Source of the DNA: Granulicella sp. dw_53
GTDB lineage: Bacteria; Acidobacteriota; Terriglobia; Terriglobales; Acidobacteriaceae
Length of the DNA: 64,000 nt
Direction of reading: 5' to 3'
Assembly: GCF_018449545.1 (NCBI RefSeq)
Contig: NZ_JAAVUR010000007.1
Location: 1 to 64,000 of the forward strand
Part shown: positions 41,419-51,098 of the stretch, piece by piece
Numbering within the stretch: the first letter of the stretch is position 1
How the letters are laid out: each line of letters opens with the position of its first letter
Made by a program: the position numbers and the translations under genes
Notes under the pieces: model-generated
Database searches by the model: none
Told to the model about the DNA's origin: nothing
Seen by the model: only the letters and a program-made list of their open reading frames with translations

Positions 41419-43551
41419 ATGAGGATCCCAATCTGTATGTTTCTGTCTATGAGGAATCGCGTTTCAAGCACTTTCCGCTCCGCGGGTTCCGCATTACTTG
41501 TGTTGTTGACGATAGGAGTGTTCTCCGTATCTGGATGTTCGTCGGGAAGTACGTCTTCGAAGCCGCAGTTGGACCCCATCACATTCACAGATGCGAACGG
41601 CACTTCCCTGTCCCAGAAAGACTCTCCTACTTCGCTTACAGTCGGTCAAAGTGCGCACGTCGATGTAACGTTGACGAACGACTCTCAGTTGCTTGGTGCA
41701 GACTGGAATGTTGTGTGTGGTAGTGCGCTTCCCCCGGGTACGCCGCTACCTCCCGGGCTGACCCAAGATCAGTCGTGCGGCACCTTTACCCCTGCTCACA
41801 CCATGAGCGGTCCAATTCCGCCTTACCTGGTAAATGGCACAGGATACGTTGCGCTTTATACTGCGCCAGCTGCCCCTCCGAAACAAGGTGTCGTCACACT
41901 TTATGCCTCCGCAACCAGCGACCATAGCCGCTTTACAACTGTGACGCTCACCATCGTAGGAAACGCGATCTCCGTTGGATTTGCACCCGTTCCGCCATCC
42001 GCGGTGGGAACCAATGGAAGTGTTCAGCTCAGGGCGGCGCTGAACAACGATGTCACAAACGCCGGAGTCAATTGGAGCGTGGTCTGCGGATCGAGTAATT
42101 GCGGATACTTCGGCCCTACACAGACGGTAAGCGGAGTGGCGACGACCTACACAGCGCCCGGTGGTGTGCCGACTGGCGGTTCTGTGCAAGTGACCGCGAC
42201 TTCAATTGCAGATCCAACCAAAGCAGCCACCGCTACGATTCAGATCGCACCGGTTAGCGTCAGTGTGACTCCAACAACCCTGTCGGTGCCAACAGCCGGT
42301 ACGGGCTCACTCACAGCGACGGTTGCAAACGATGGAGGGGGCAAGGGGGTGGACTGGAGCGTGACGTGTGCTAACACTTTGAGCCCAGGGAAGTGTGGTT
42401 CCATCACCTCTCATACCGCCAGCGGAGTTGCAGCCACTTATACCGCGCCGAGTGTCGCAGACATCGCGGTCGGTTCTACGGTTGTCATCACTGCGACATC
42501 TACTGCCGATCCAGCGCAGAGCGTAGCTGCCACAGTCACGGCAGTCAAAGGTGATCTTGTGGCAGGAAACGTGCGAGCAGCCCAGCAACCGGTGAGCAAC
42601 GCTCAGGTAACTCTTTACGCAGCGGAGACCACTGACACAGCATTAAACAGCGCTACAAATTCGAACAATGCATCTGCGATTGTCACAGCGTTTACGGACC
42701 GGCAGGGCAGCTTCTTCATTCCCTATGGATACGAGTGTCCTAGACCGGATACACAGATGTATCTCATCGCGACCGGTGGAAATGCCGGGGGTGGCACAAA
42801 CCCAAATCTCGCTCTCATTTCGGCGCTTGGCTCTTGTTCCAATCTTGATGCTTCACGCATTGTGATCAACGAAGCCACAACAGTAGCAGCAACTTATGCT
42901 TTGAGCAGCTTTATGGCCGACGCGCAGCATATCGGCTCGAACAACACATCGCCTTCCGGAGTAGCTAGCGCCTTTGCTACGGCAAGGGATCTCGTCGATG
43001 TCGCGACGGGTCTGGCTCGCATATATACGGTATCCGGCAAAGGGTCAGTTCCACAGACGAAGATCAATACGTTGGCGAATCTCTTGAACTCCTGCGCGCG
43101 GACTGCGGGTTCTGTTCAAGGCGATGGAAGCACTTGCGATCAATTGTTCCGCGCTACAACCTCCGAAAAAACCCCGGCCCCGCAGGTGACTGATACTGCA
43201 CAGGCATTGCTTCAACTTGTCCGCAACGCGACGAGTCTTTCAAATCGTCCGGATTCTCTTGACAAACTTTACCAACTGGCTGAGTCGAGTAGTTCTTTTG
43301 GGCCAACTGTCAGCGCAGAGCCGAATGACTGGACGCTTGCCGTTCAGTTTCTTGACGGCCAGATAAGCTCTGATGTCGTTTTGGCAAAGATTCTATCAGC
43401 AGACGAGACCAAGCAGACTGTGGATTCGGCAGGGAATGTGTGGGTTATGGGGAGCGGCAATATCTCAACGGAGTTTATTGGTGGAGCCTCTTATGGAATG
43501 TCTCCGAACATACCGATCCCGATTGAGATCAGTGGCGGAGACGCTCCGTGA
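41419..43551 (+). CDS. Lipoprotein C: Ig-like repeats and 4-Cys core, propeller missing
   Basis: 710 residues from the ATG at 41419 (AGGA just upstream); longer upstream frames overlap lipoprotein B. The lipobox is SVSGC after LLVLLTIGVF. Three Ig-like repeats (about 50-375) resemble those of B (GVNWSVVCGSSNCGYF, GVDWSVTCANTLSPGKCGSI). The conserved core (about 379-645) reads PVSNAQVTLYAAE, YLIATGG, IVINEATTVAATYALSSFM and INTLANLLNSC. Where A and B carry a propeller, C has only one short blade-like stretch (VDSAGNVWVMGSGNISTEFIGG), ending ISGGDAP. It looks like an internal loss of the propeller. It lies 53 bases after B and 68 before the porin gene, in the same operon. Confidence 0.87.
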   Translation: MRIPICMFLSMRNRVSSTFRSAGSALLVLLTIGVFSVSGCSSGSTSSKPQLDPITFTDANGTSLSQKDSPTSLTVGQSAHVDVTLTNDSQLLGADWNVVCGSALPPGTPLPPGLTQDQSCGTFTPAHTMSGPIPPYLVNGTGYVALYTAPAAPPKQGVVTLYASATSDHSRFTTVTLTIVGNAISVGFAPVPPSAVGTNGSVQLRAALNNDVTNAGVNWSVVCGSSNCGYFGPTQTVSGVATTYTAPGGVPTGGSVQVTATSIADPTKAATATIQIAPVSVSVTPTTLSVPTAGTGSLTATVANDGGGKGVDWSVTCANTLSPGKCGSITSHTASGVAATYTAPSVADIAVGSTVVITATSTADPAQSVAATVTAVKGDLVAGNVRAAQQPVSNAQVTLYAAETTDTALNSATNSNNASAIVTAFTDRQGSFFIPYGYECPRPDTQMYLIATGGNAGGGTNPNLALISALGSCSNLDASRIVINEATTVAATYALSSFMADAQHIGSNNTSPSGVASAFATARDLVDVATGLARIYTVSGKGSVPQTKINTLANLLNSCARTAGSVQGDGSTCDQLFRATTSEKTPAPQVTDTAQALLQLVRNATSLSNRPDSLDKLYQLAESSSSFGPTVSAEPNDWTLAVQFLDGQISSDVVLAKILSADETKQTVDSAGNVWVMGSGNISTEFIGGASYGMSPNIPIPIEISGGDAP
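41570..42545 (+). repeat. Three Ig-like repeats in lipoprotein C
   Basis: Units of about 300 bases, with W-x-V-x-C...CG and YTAP...VTITATSTADP elements matching those of lipoprotein B. The first unit contains a Pro-rich insertion. Boundaries are approximate. Confidence 0.75.
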
Positions 43552-43619
43552 GCGTTTTGAGCGACCAACAGAGAACTTATTCATTCATTGCGACGACTCA
43601 AGACCGAAGGAGAAGACTG

Positions 43620-45527
43620 ATGCAGATTTTCAGAAAGACAGTAGCCGTAGCGCTTCTGGCAACATGCGTGAGCATGCAGGCTCAGAGTGGTACGAACCAG
43701 CAAACACCGAAGGCCGCACGACCCAGGTCTAGCAAGGTGAAGCCTAAGAGCCAAGAGGAGATTCTTCTAGAACAGCTCAATGAGAAGTTCCAGAAGCTCG
43801 ATCAACTCAACCAGAAGTATGACGATCTGCAACAGAAGTTCAATGCTCTCGAAAAGCGACTGGCTACGCGTGATATGGATCTGGAGCAGGCTCGCAAGGA
43901 CGCAACTGCTGCGAAGGTGACTGCTGATGACGCGACGCAGAAATTAGAAGTAACACAGCAAGCTATCGGTCCTGAAGGTTCCGTTGTAACTAAATTGCAG
44001 ACTGAGGTCTCAGACCTGAAGACAACTTCAACCTCGCTATCAACAAGGGTTGAGACTACGCAGCAAGAGACCAAGAAGCTGGAGCATCCGGAGACGATTC
44101 ACTTCAAGGGAATAGAGCTAACTCCTGGAGGATTCCTCGCTGCCGAAACGGTTAACCGTCAACGAGCTATTGGTGGCGACGTAAATACGCAGTTCAATGG
44201 AATTCCATTTGCCGGCCAGACGGCGGGAGTGCTGTCGGAGTTCAACGCCAGCGGTCGCCAGTCACGTATCTCGCTCCTGGCGGAAGGGAAACTCCCATCG
44301 GCTACACTGCGAGGCTACTTCGAATCGGATTTTCTATCTGCAGGAACGACCTCGAACGATAACCAAAGTAATAGCTATACACTGCGCTTGCGCCAGGCGT
44401 GGGCCCAGGCTGAACTGAACAGCGGATGGACACTGACTGGCGGACAGATGTGGTCGCTTGCAACGGAGTACAGGCGTGGTCTGTCGAACCTCTCCGAAGC
44501 TATCCCGATGACGATCGACGCGCAATACAACGTCGGCTTTACCTGGGAGCGGCAGTATGGCTTCCGTGTCGTCAAGCGGATTGGCAATCGGTTCTGGCTT
44601 GGGGGCTCGGTCGAAGAGGCGCAGACGCTTAACATTGGGGGCCGAAACCTCCCCACTATCGCCTATCAACAAGTTGGGAATGCTGCCGGTCTCTACAGCC
44701 CAACTTCAAACTACAGCATGAACTATGCTCCCGACCTAATTGCCAAAGCCGCCTATGAGACCAACTGGGGGCACTTCGAACTCTTTGGTATCGGCCGCTT
44801 CTTCCGCGATCGCGTATTTCCGAACGGTTCTGTACCTCCAGGAGCGACTCCGCCGCCGACCACTTCCGCCCTTGGGGCTTTTACATCGAAGACCGAAGGC
44901 GGTGGTGTGGGCGTCAATGGGCGCGTATCGCTCTTTGCGAAGAAGTTGGATGTCGGCGCACATATCCTCGTTGGAAATGGGTTAGGACGCTATGGAACCA
45001 GCTCCCTGCCGGATGCGACCTCTCATCCCGATGGCTCGCTGGAGTTGCTCACGGGGGGCTCAGGTCTTGGATCGGTTGAATGGCATGCGACGCCGCGTCT
45101 CGATCTTTATGGTTACTACGGTGGGGAGTATGCCAAACGCGCCTGGTACGCAACCAAATTTGTGAATACGGTGGCCGGACCTACACAGGGTCAGCCGATT
45201 CTTGCCGGCTATGGTGCTCCGACCAATATCGTTTTTGGCTGCTATACAGAGGTGCTGCCGGTCAGTTCGCCGAACGGCGGAGGCAATGTGACAGGGACTG
45301 CGTCGAACTGTAACGCCGACACACGCAATATTCAGGAAGGCACGTTCGGGTATTGGTTCCGCTTCTACAGGGGTGTTCATGGCACGCTGCAACAGGGCCT
45401 TCAGTACTCCTATGCCGTACGCCACACATGGCAAGGGATCGGGGATCCGAATAATAATCTGCCGGGTTCGCCGAAGGGAATCGACAACATGTGGTTTACC
45501 TCGTTCCGCTACTACCTCCCGCAGTAG
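43620..45527 (+). CDS. Coiled-coil outer-membrane porin (DcaP-like)
   Basis: 635 residues from the ATG at 43620 with AAGGAG about 9 bases upstream. An in-frame GTG at 43548 overlaps the lipoprotein C stop (GTGA) but would bury the signal peptide (MQIFRKTVAVALLATCVSM). After a basic linker, residues about 45-170 form a long heptad coiled coil (EEILLEQLNEKFQKLDQL, KYDDLQQKFNALEKRL). From about 175 there is a barrel with FKGIELTPGGFLAAET, TLRGYFESDF, YTLRLRQAWAQAEL and a C-terminal FTSFRYYLPQ. An N-terminal coiled coil plus porin barrel is the layout of DcaP-type trimeric porins. The coiled coil could also span the periplasm. TonB receptor 3 begins 17 bases downstream. Confidence 0.83.
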   Translation: MQIFRKTVAVALLATCVSMQAQSGTNQQTPKAARPRSSKVKPKSQEEILLEQLNEKFQKLDQLNQKYDDLQQKFNALEKRLATRDMDLEQARKDATAAKVTADDATQKLEVTQQAIGPEGSVVTKLQTEVSDLKTTSTSLSTRVETTQQETKKLEHPETIHFKGIELTPGGFLAAETVNRQRAIGGDVNTQFNGIPFAGQTAGVLSEFNASGRQSRISLLAEGKLPSATLRGYFESDFLSAGTTSNDNQSNSYTLRLRQAWAQAELNSGWTLTGGQMWSLATEYRRGLSNLSEAIPMTIDAQYNVGFTWERQYGFRVVKRIGNRFWLGGSVEEAQTLNIGGRNLPTIAYQQVGNAAGLYSPTSNYSMNYAPDLIAKAAYETNWGHFELFGIGRFFRDRVFPNGSVPPGATPPPTTSALGAFTSKTEGGGVGVNGRVSLFAKKLDVGAHILVGNGLGRYGTSSLPDATSHPDGSLELLTGGSGLGSVEWHATPRLDLYGYYGGEYAKRAWYATKFVNTVAGPTQGQPILAGYGAPTNIVFGCYTEVLPVSSPNGGGNVTGTASNCNADTRNIQEGTFGYWFRFYRGVHGTLQQGLQYSYAVRHTWQGIGDPNNNLPGSPKGIDNMWFTSFRYYLPQ

Positions 45528-45544
45528 AGAGCAGATAGAGAGAA

Positions 45545-48500
45545 ATGCAAATCGAAAACCAAACAAAGAGTCAGGACGTAAGGCTGAGCATGTTTCGATC
45601 CTTCTTCCAGTTATTGTGTGTCGCAGTTCTTATGATTGCGTCCGGTGGTCTGCCAGCCTTCTCACAGATGGCGATGGGCCGCTTTTCGGGTGTGGTCGCT
45701 GATTCAGATGGAGGCGCCATTCCTGGCGCCTCTGTTCAGATCGTCAACCAGGAGACCTTGGTCAAACGCACTGCGAAGACGGATGGGGTAGGGGCGTATA
45801 TCGTTCCCTCTCTGCCTGCTGGACGGTATCAGATCATCGTTGAGGCGGATGGCTTCAGCCGGAGACAGAGTGGAGTCGTCACTCTTGCCCAAGGACAGGT
45901 CTTCGTCTACAACGCAACGATGTCGATTGGTGGAATACAGCAACAGATTGAGGTCACTGGAGGGGCAGGAGCTACGACGGTCGAGACTGACAATGCGTCG
46001 ATCTCGACATCGCTGGGACAGCAGGAGATTGCGGGCTACGGACTTAACGGCCGTAACTTTTCGCAACTCATCACCATGGCACCTGGCGTCAGCAACCAGA
46101 CCGGACAAGACGAGGCGAAGGTTGGTGTCGCTGGCAGTGCAAAGTTCAGCGTGAACGGCGGCCGAGTGGAGTACAACACCTTCGCTGTCGATGGTAGCGA
46201 TGTGCTCAATACCAGCATCAACGCCAGTCGCGGGCAAGGTCTGCCGTTGATGGTATATCCCAGCATCGACGCGATCCAGGATATGAAGGTTCTTACCGCC
46301 GATTACAGCGCCCTCTATGGTAAGAGCGCCTCGGGCAGCGTGTTGGTTACGACAAAATCTGGCACAAATAAGTTCCATGGCAACGCCTATGGATTCATCC
46401 GCAATGAGATGTTCAATGCGCGAAATTATTTCGACCAACCAAATCCAGTTTCTCTCGGTTTTACCGGGAAGCCGACCTACCGGACACCGCTTTATCGAAG
46501 ACTTGATTTTGGCGCGACCATCGGCGGACCGCTCTTTATTCCGCATGTCTATAACACGAACCAGTCGAAGACATTTTTCTTCTTCTCCGAAGAGATACGG
46601 CGCGAGAAGACGCCAGTGGACTACAACCAGGCGGTACCGACCGTGGCAGAGCGGGCGGGCAATTTCTCGGATGTTTGCCCCATAAACTTGCCGGGATCCC
46701 CCAATACATTCGATCCATCCGCTTACCCGGATTGTCCGCAGGGGCCGATCCAGGACGCGAACCCCATCATTGGTAGAACGGTTGCGGTGAATCAAACGAG
46801 CGCAGCGCTTCTGAGCTCCGGTCTCATCCCGCTGCCCAATTCGTCTACCGGTTGCAATTCGACCAATCCATCGCCGTTGCCGCACTGTTACGTCAGCTCA
46901 GTTTCGCCTCCGACACATTGGCGGGAAGAGCTCTTCCGTATTGACCACAATCTTACGGACCATGAGCGATTGTCCTTCCGTTATATTCACGACTCCTGGG
47001 ACACCGTGACACTCGTCCCGCAATGGGGTGTTGTGCAAAACAGCTTTCCTACGGTCCAGAATCGGCTTAACGGTCCCGGATTAAATATGTTAGTTAGTCT
47101 CGCACAGACCCTGCCGGCCGGTTTTAGCAATCTGATTACTGCCAGCTATGAGGTGGAACACATCTCTCTCGCTCCACAGCCTGGGCCGGGCGTGACATCG
47201 CTCGACAGGACGATCCTCGACGATCCGGCTGCGGTGGGCGGAACACCGATGGGTTATATCTTCAACAACGGCTTCGGCGGAAATAAACTGCCCGGCCTCG
47301 TCTTTCAGGGTAACAACGGAGCCTATGGCGGGCATGGCTTTGCCGCTGATACCGGCTATGCCCCATGGACTCAGTCCAATCCGACCTTCAATCTACGAGA
47401 CGATGCCAGCAAAACGATCGGCAAACATACGCTGCAGTTCGGGTTTGAAGGAACGTTCACGCAGCAGAACGAGTTGAGTGCTGTGAGCGGCGCGAACTCC
47501 GGCGATTTGCAGGGGTTGATCACCTTCAGTAATCAACAATCCACCCACACAGTCGGGAATGCCTTTGCGGACTTTCTTACCGGTGGAGCCATCAAGAGCT
47601 ACACACAAGATAGCGGCCAGAGCAGGTACTATAACCGCAACAAGATCGCCGAATTCTATCTCGAGGACGACTGGCGCGCACTTCCGCGGCTCACGATCAA
47701 CGCCGGTTTTCGTGCGAGTCTCTTTGGCGCTTGGTACAACCCAAAAAACACAGCCTACAACTGGAGGAGTGAGTCATTTAGCCAGTCTGTGGGTGCGTCC
47801 ATCTATATCGACCCTAACAACGGTTACCTTGTGCAGAAGAGCGGAGCTACGCCCGTCCAACTCAGCACTACCATGCCGTACACCCTTGGTTCACTTGGCC
47901 CGATCATTACCAATGGATTGGTGCAGTGTGGAACGAATGGCGTACCCGATAGCTGCATGAAAAATTCGCTCTTTTATCCCTCGCCACGTCTGGGATTATC
48001 GTGGGACCCACGGGGTAACGGCAAGACCGCCATCCGTGCCGGGTATGGACTCTTCTGGGAGCATGGCACGGGCAATGAAGCCAATGTCGGATCTCTGATC
48101 GGCAGCGCGCCTTCGGTGCTGAGCGAGACACAGTCAAATATTGCGGCAAACACAAATATTGCAGGAAACAGCGCCTACAACCAAATCGGCTTCTCCTCTT
48201 TGAAAGCGACTTTTCCTCTGAACGTAACCTCGGTTCCAACAAAGACGACCTACTCCTACACACAGCAATGGAGTCTGAGTGTACAGCATGAAGTCCGTAA
48301 GGCCATGGTGGCGCAACTCGCCTACGTCGGCACCAAAGGCACGCATCTCACCGCGGTCCGCGATCTCAACCAGCTACAGCCGTTAGGAAATAATCTAAAC
48401 CCCTTTGGTCCCGGGCAGCCTATTACCGCAAACGTCTGCCAAAGTGGAGCGAACAACGGCGGGTTCTTCGTGGCCGGGCTGAACAGTGGGGCAAACGGCG

Positions 48501-49609
48501 CACCGATCACGGTTCCCAATTCTCCGGTTATTGGACCTGCGGATCCGGGATACATCAATATGTTCATCGCCTGCACCGGCAATCCAGGGTTTGCGAGAAT
48601 TCACATCGATAAACCGCAGAAGCTCGGGGTAAGCGCAGATGCGGTACGCGCTTATCCGGGGTTCAGTAACATCATCTCCGTCGAAAATGTAGCTGACTCG
48701 GCGTATAACGCGCTTCAAGCGACCGTTCGCCAGACAACAGGCCCGCTGACCATCGGGGTTGCCTACACCTATAGTCATTCGTTCGACGATTCTTCGGACC
48801 GTTCTTCGGCCAACTTCGCCAACTCGCTCGATATTCATTCAAACCGTGCCAGCTCGGACTTCGATCAACGTCACATGCTGAACGTCAACTACATCTACGA
48901 TCTTCCCTTGTTGCGAATGCTTGCGGGATTCGACCATCTGGTCGGAAGCGGCAGCGATCCTGCCGATGATGACGCTCCATCTCCAAGCGATAAGACACCA
49001 TGGCAGCCAGGAGCAGTCTTGAGGACTCTGCTTGGTGGATGGCAGCTTAGCGGCATCACTACGTACCAGACTGGAGCTCCTTTCAGTGTGATCAACGGCG
49101 GTGGCTCCAATGGAACCGGCGCGGCAGATAATGCAGGCGTTGGAGACGGACTCGGCATCGGTTCCTATGCAGATGTGATCGGCAGTGCGAAGGTCGGTAA
49201 ACCTTATGTGGCACCAGGTGGGAACAATGTGGGTCCCCTGCTCCTCAATCCCGATGCCTTCGCCGCGCCGCGCGGCCTGACCTTCGGAAATTCCGGACGC
49301 AACTACTTGAACAATCCTTCCCGGATCAATTTCAACATGTCGCTTCTCAAACATTTCAAGCCGTTCACTGAGCGTCTGGATATCGAGTTCCGCGCCGAAG
49401 CATACAACGTCTTCAACCACACACAGTTTCGTATTACCGATCCTGCGAATCCGGGTAACACTGGCAATAATGTCATCAACTGCTATGGCACACAGACCGA
49501 GCTCTACTCCGCGGGAGGCTCGGGTTGTCTCGCGGGCAACTCTTTCCTGCATCCCGTGGATGCACATGACCCACGCATTCTGCAGCTTGGCCTGAAGGGG
49601 AGTTTCTGA
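45545..49609 (+). CDS. TonB-dependent receptor 3 (Oar-like, very large)
   Basis: 1354 residues, the largest of the three receptors. It has a signal peptide (FFQLLCVAVLMIASGGLPAFSQ), a regulatory domain (about 43-130: GRFSGVVADSDGGAIPGASVQIVN, LPAGRYQIIVEADGFSR), a plug (about 140-290: YGLNGRNFSQLITMAPGVS, FAVDGSDVLNTS, SGSVLVTTKSGTNKFHGNAYGFIRNEMF) and a barrel ending LGLKGSF. An ATG at 45590 is an alternative start. It is 17 bases after the porin gene, and its TGA overlaps the ATG of lipoprotein D. Operon membership suggests it works with the lipoproteins, either importing what they bind or exporting or displaying them. Confidence 0.93.
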   Translation: MQIENQTKSQDVRLSMFRSFFQLLCVAVLMIASGGLPAFSQMAMGRFSGVVADSDGGAIPGASVQIVNQETLVKRTAKTDGVGAYIVPSLPAGRYQIIVEADGFSRRQSGVVTLAQGQVFVYNATMSIGGIQQQIEVTGGAGATTVETDNASISTSLGQQEIAGYGLNGRNFSQLITMAPGVSNQTGQDEAKVGVAGSAKFSVNGGRVEYNTFAVDGSDVLNTSINASRGQGLPLMVYPSIDAIQDMKVLTADYSALYGKSASGSVLVTTKSGTNKFHGNAYGFIRNEMFNARNYFDQPNPVSLGFTGKPTYRTPLYRRLDFGATIGGPLFIPHVYNTNQSKTFFFFSEEIRREKTPVDYNQAVPTVAERAGNFSDVCPINLPGSPNTFDPSAYPDCPQGPIQDANPIIGRTVAVNQTSAALLSSGLIPLPNSSTGCNSTNPSPLPHCYVSSVSPPTHWREELFRIDHNLTDHERLSFRYIHDSWDTVTLVPQWGVVQNSFPTVQNRLNGPGLNMLVSLAQTLPAGFSNLITASYEVEHISLAPQPGPGVTSLDRTILDDPAAVGGTPMGYIFNNGFGGNKLPGLVFQGNNGAYGGHGFAADTGYAPWTQSNPTFNLRDDASKTIGKHTLQFGFEGTFTQQNELSAVSGANSGDLQGLITFSNQQSTHTVGNAFADFLTGGAIKSYTQDSGQSRYYNRNKIAEFYLEDDWRALPRLTINAGFRASLFGAWYNPKNTAYNWRSESFSQSVGASIYIDPNNGYLVQKSGATPVQLSTTMPYTLGSLGPIITNGLVQCGTNGVPDSCMKNSLFYPSPRLGLSWDPRGNGKTAIRAGYGLFWEHGTGNEANVGSLIGSAPSVLSETQSNIAANTNIAGNSAYNQIGFSSLKATFPLNVTSVPTKTTYSYTQQWSLSVQHEVRKAMVAQLAYVGTKGTHLTAVRDLNQLQPLGNNLNPFGPGQPITANVCQSGANNGGFFVAGLNSGANGAPITVPNSPVIGPADPGYINMFIACTGNPGFARIHIDKPQKLGVSADAVRAYPGFSNIISVENVADSAYNALQATVRQTTGPLTIGVAYTYSHSFDDSSDRSSANFANSLDIHSNRASSDFDQRHMLNVNYIYDLPLLRMLAGFDHLVGSGSDPADDDAPSPSDKTPWQPGAVLRTLLGGWQLSGITTYQTGAPFSVINGGGSNGTGAADNAGVGDGLGIGSYADVIGSAKVGKPYVAPGGNNVGPLLLNPDAFAAPRGLTFGNSGRNYLNNPSRINFNMSLLKHFKPFTERLDIEFRAEAYNVFNHTQFRITDPANPGNTGNNVINCYGTQTELYSAGGSGCLAGNSFLHPVDAHDPRILQLGLKGSF

Positions 49610-51090
49610 TGAGCGAGAGGTTTATGCAGTACCTACGACCGCGTAAGAAAATCGTGGGAAGCACCTGTTTCGGTATGAGCCTGCTGCTCTTCAGTGCTAT
49701 CGGGTGTAGCACGGGTAGCGCCTCAGACCCAACACCTTCCACGCCGCAGCCGGGTCCTCAGACCTATTTTTCTCCCTATGTTGCTGGCACGACTAATGGG
49801 GGTACTCCACTCACGGGCGCAAAGATCTACGCGATCGACGACTCTGCGACTAAATTTTCGCAGTCCACGTTCCAGCTTCAGTTGCCGCAACAACAGGGGC
49901 CGCAAGTTATTAATACCGGAGGCTTCAACTCTGGGCAGCGTGGTCTGCTCAGTCTGGACATAACGACGAACTATATAGCCAACAGCAGCACCGGTGTCTT
50001 TGATGCCGTTCCTCGAGACTCAAAGACGGGAAGCTTTGCGATGGAGCTTGCGGGCCAAGCCGGAGGTTTGGTACAGCTTGTGGGACAGCCTGTTTCCCCA
50101 CTGGTTGCCGCCGTCCAATGCCCCAGTTTGAAGACAGCGCAGCCCTATCTGTTCATGACGATTCCGGCCGGATTGACCAACTCCCCCTCCCCTCCAGGAA
50201 AATTGGCAGCTGCCTGGAATCCGAAGACCGATACAGCCTACGGAAGTGTGGACATTAGTACTGACGGAAGCAAGGTCACCTTCGACAACATCCACCAGTA
50301 CACTCTGCCTTCGGCTTCTGGTGGACAAGCGGGAGTACCAAGTCAGCAACCCTCATCTCCTGCGGCTGGAGCATGTGGACCGACAGTCTTTGGAAATACG
50401 ATCACAGTGGGCCAGTTAGCAGTCTCAAACCCAAACCCAGGCTCCGGCGACTCGACGCCTCCGCAAGCCTCGGTGGGGATTGGACCGACTGGCCTGCTCG
50501 TGGAATATAACGGAGCAGGGAGCGCGTCTGTCCCGTTCCCCGGGACACCGCAAAGTCTCCCAAGTCTTTTTTATGACAATACTCTTGGCGCTGGTGTAGG
50601 GGCTATAGGCCTGCCGAAGCCGTCGAGCGCGCTCGATTCCAGTGGTCTCGTCGGCTCACAGTATCTTGGCTTTGTTTATGGCGCGGGGGTCTATTCTGGA
50701 AATCCTAGTGTTCCGCCTACTGGCTGGTCCTCTCATCTTGCGTCCTTCGGCTTCTCCGGCACACCATCTAGCTGCGCCTCGGTCACTACCGCCACTAGCA
50801 CGTTGATCTACGGTGGGGACTTTTCGAACGACGATCCTACGACCTCGTCGAACGGATTTGGCAACTGCGACCTCGCCATTGATCTGGGACCGCAAGATCC
50901 TTCGAACAACGGTCTGTTTCCCAAAGCGAAGGTCTGGCTTGGAACTGGTTATTCAGCGAACACGACAAAAGATACCGATTGCTTTCATGCGGTGGCCATC
51001 GCCGGACAGCTCAAAGGAAAATACGTCATCTTTCTTCTCGGGGTCGACACTACGCAGCCATGGGCGATCTATCTAATGCAATCGAATTGA
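49609..51090 (+). CDS. Lipoprotein D, unknown
   Basis: 493 residues. The ATG shares its A with the TGA of TonB receptor 3 (TGATG), so translation is coupled. The signal ends at lipobox SAIGC (Cys near 33). The mature protein is Ser/Thr/Gly/Pro-rich and predicted all-beta, with motifs YFSPYVAGTTNGGTPLTGAKIYAIDD, AYGSVDISTDGSKVTFDNIHQYTLP and SQYLGFVYGAGVYSG. Several Cys in the second half may pair. It lacks the core shared by lipoproteins A-C. No known family. Gene pairing with a TonB receptor recalls SusC/SusD organisation, but the sequence is not SusD-like. Confidence 0.8.
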   Translation: MSERFMQYLRPRKKIVGSTCFGMSLLLFSAIGCSTGSASDPTPSTPQPGPQTYFSPYVAGTTNGGTPLTGAKIYAIDDSATKFSQSTFQLQLPQQQGPQVINTGGFNSGQRGLLSLDITTNYIANSSTGVFDAVPRDSKTGSFAMELAGQAGGLVQLVGQPVSPLVAAVQCPSLKTAQPYLFMTIPAGLTNSPSPPGKLAAAWNPKTDTAYGSVDISTDGSKVTFDNIHQYTLPSASGGQAGVPSQQPSSPAAGACGPTVFGNTITVGQLAVSNPNPGSGDSTPPQASVGIGPTGLLVEYNGAGSASVPFPGTPQSLPSLFYDNTLGAGVGAIGLPKPSSALDSSGLVGSQYLGFVYGAGVYSGNPSVPPTGWSSHLASFGFSGTPSSCASVTTATSTLIYGGDFSNDDPTTSSNGFGNCDLAIDLGPQDPSNNGLFPKAKVWLGTGYSANTTKDTDCFHAVAIAGQLKGKYVIFLLGVDTTQPWAIYLMQSN

Positions 51091-51098
51091 GGTAGAGC

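Noticed and set aside
49609..51090. Lipoprotein D as a SusD-type partner of TonB receptor 3
   Set aside because: Only the gene order resembles SusC/SusD; the protein is predicted all-beta with no TPR-like helices of SusD.
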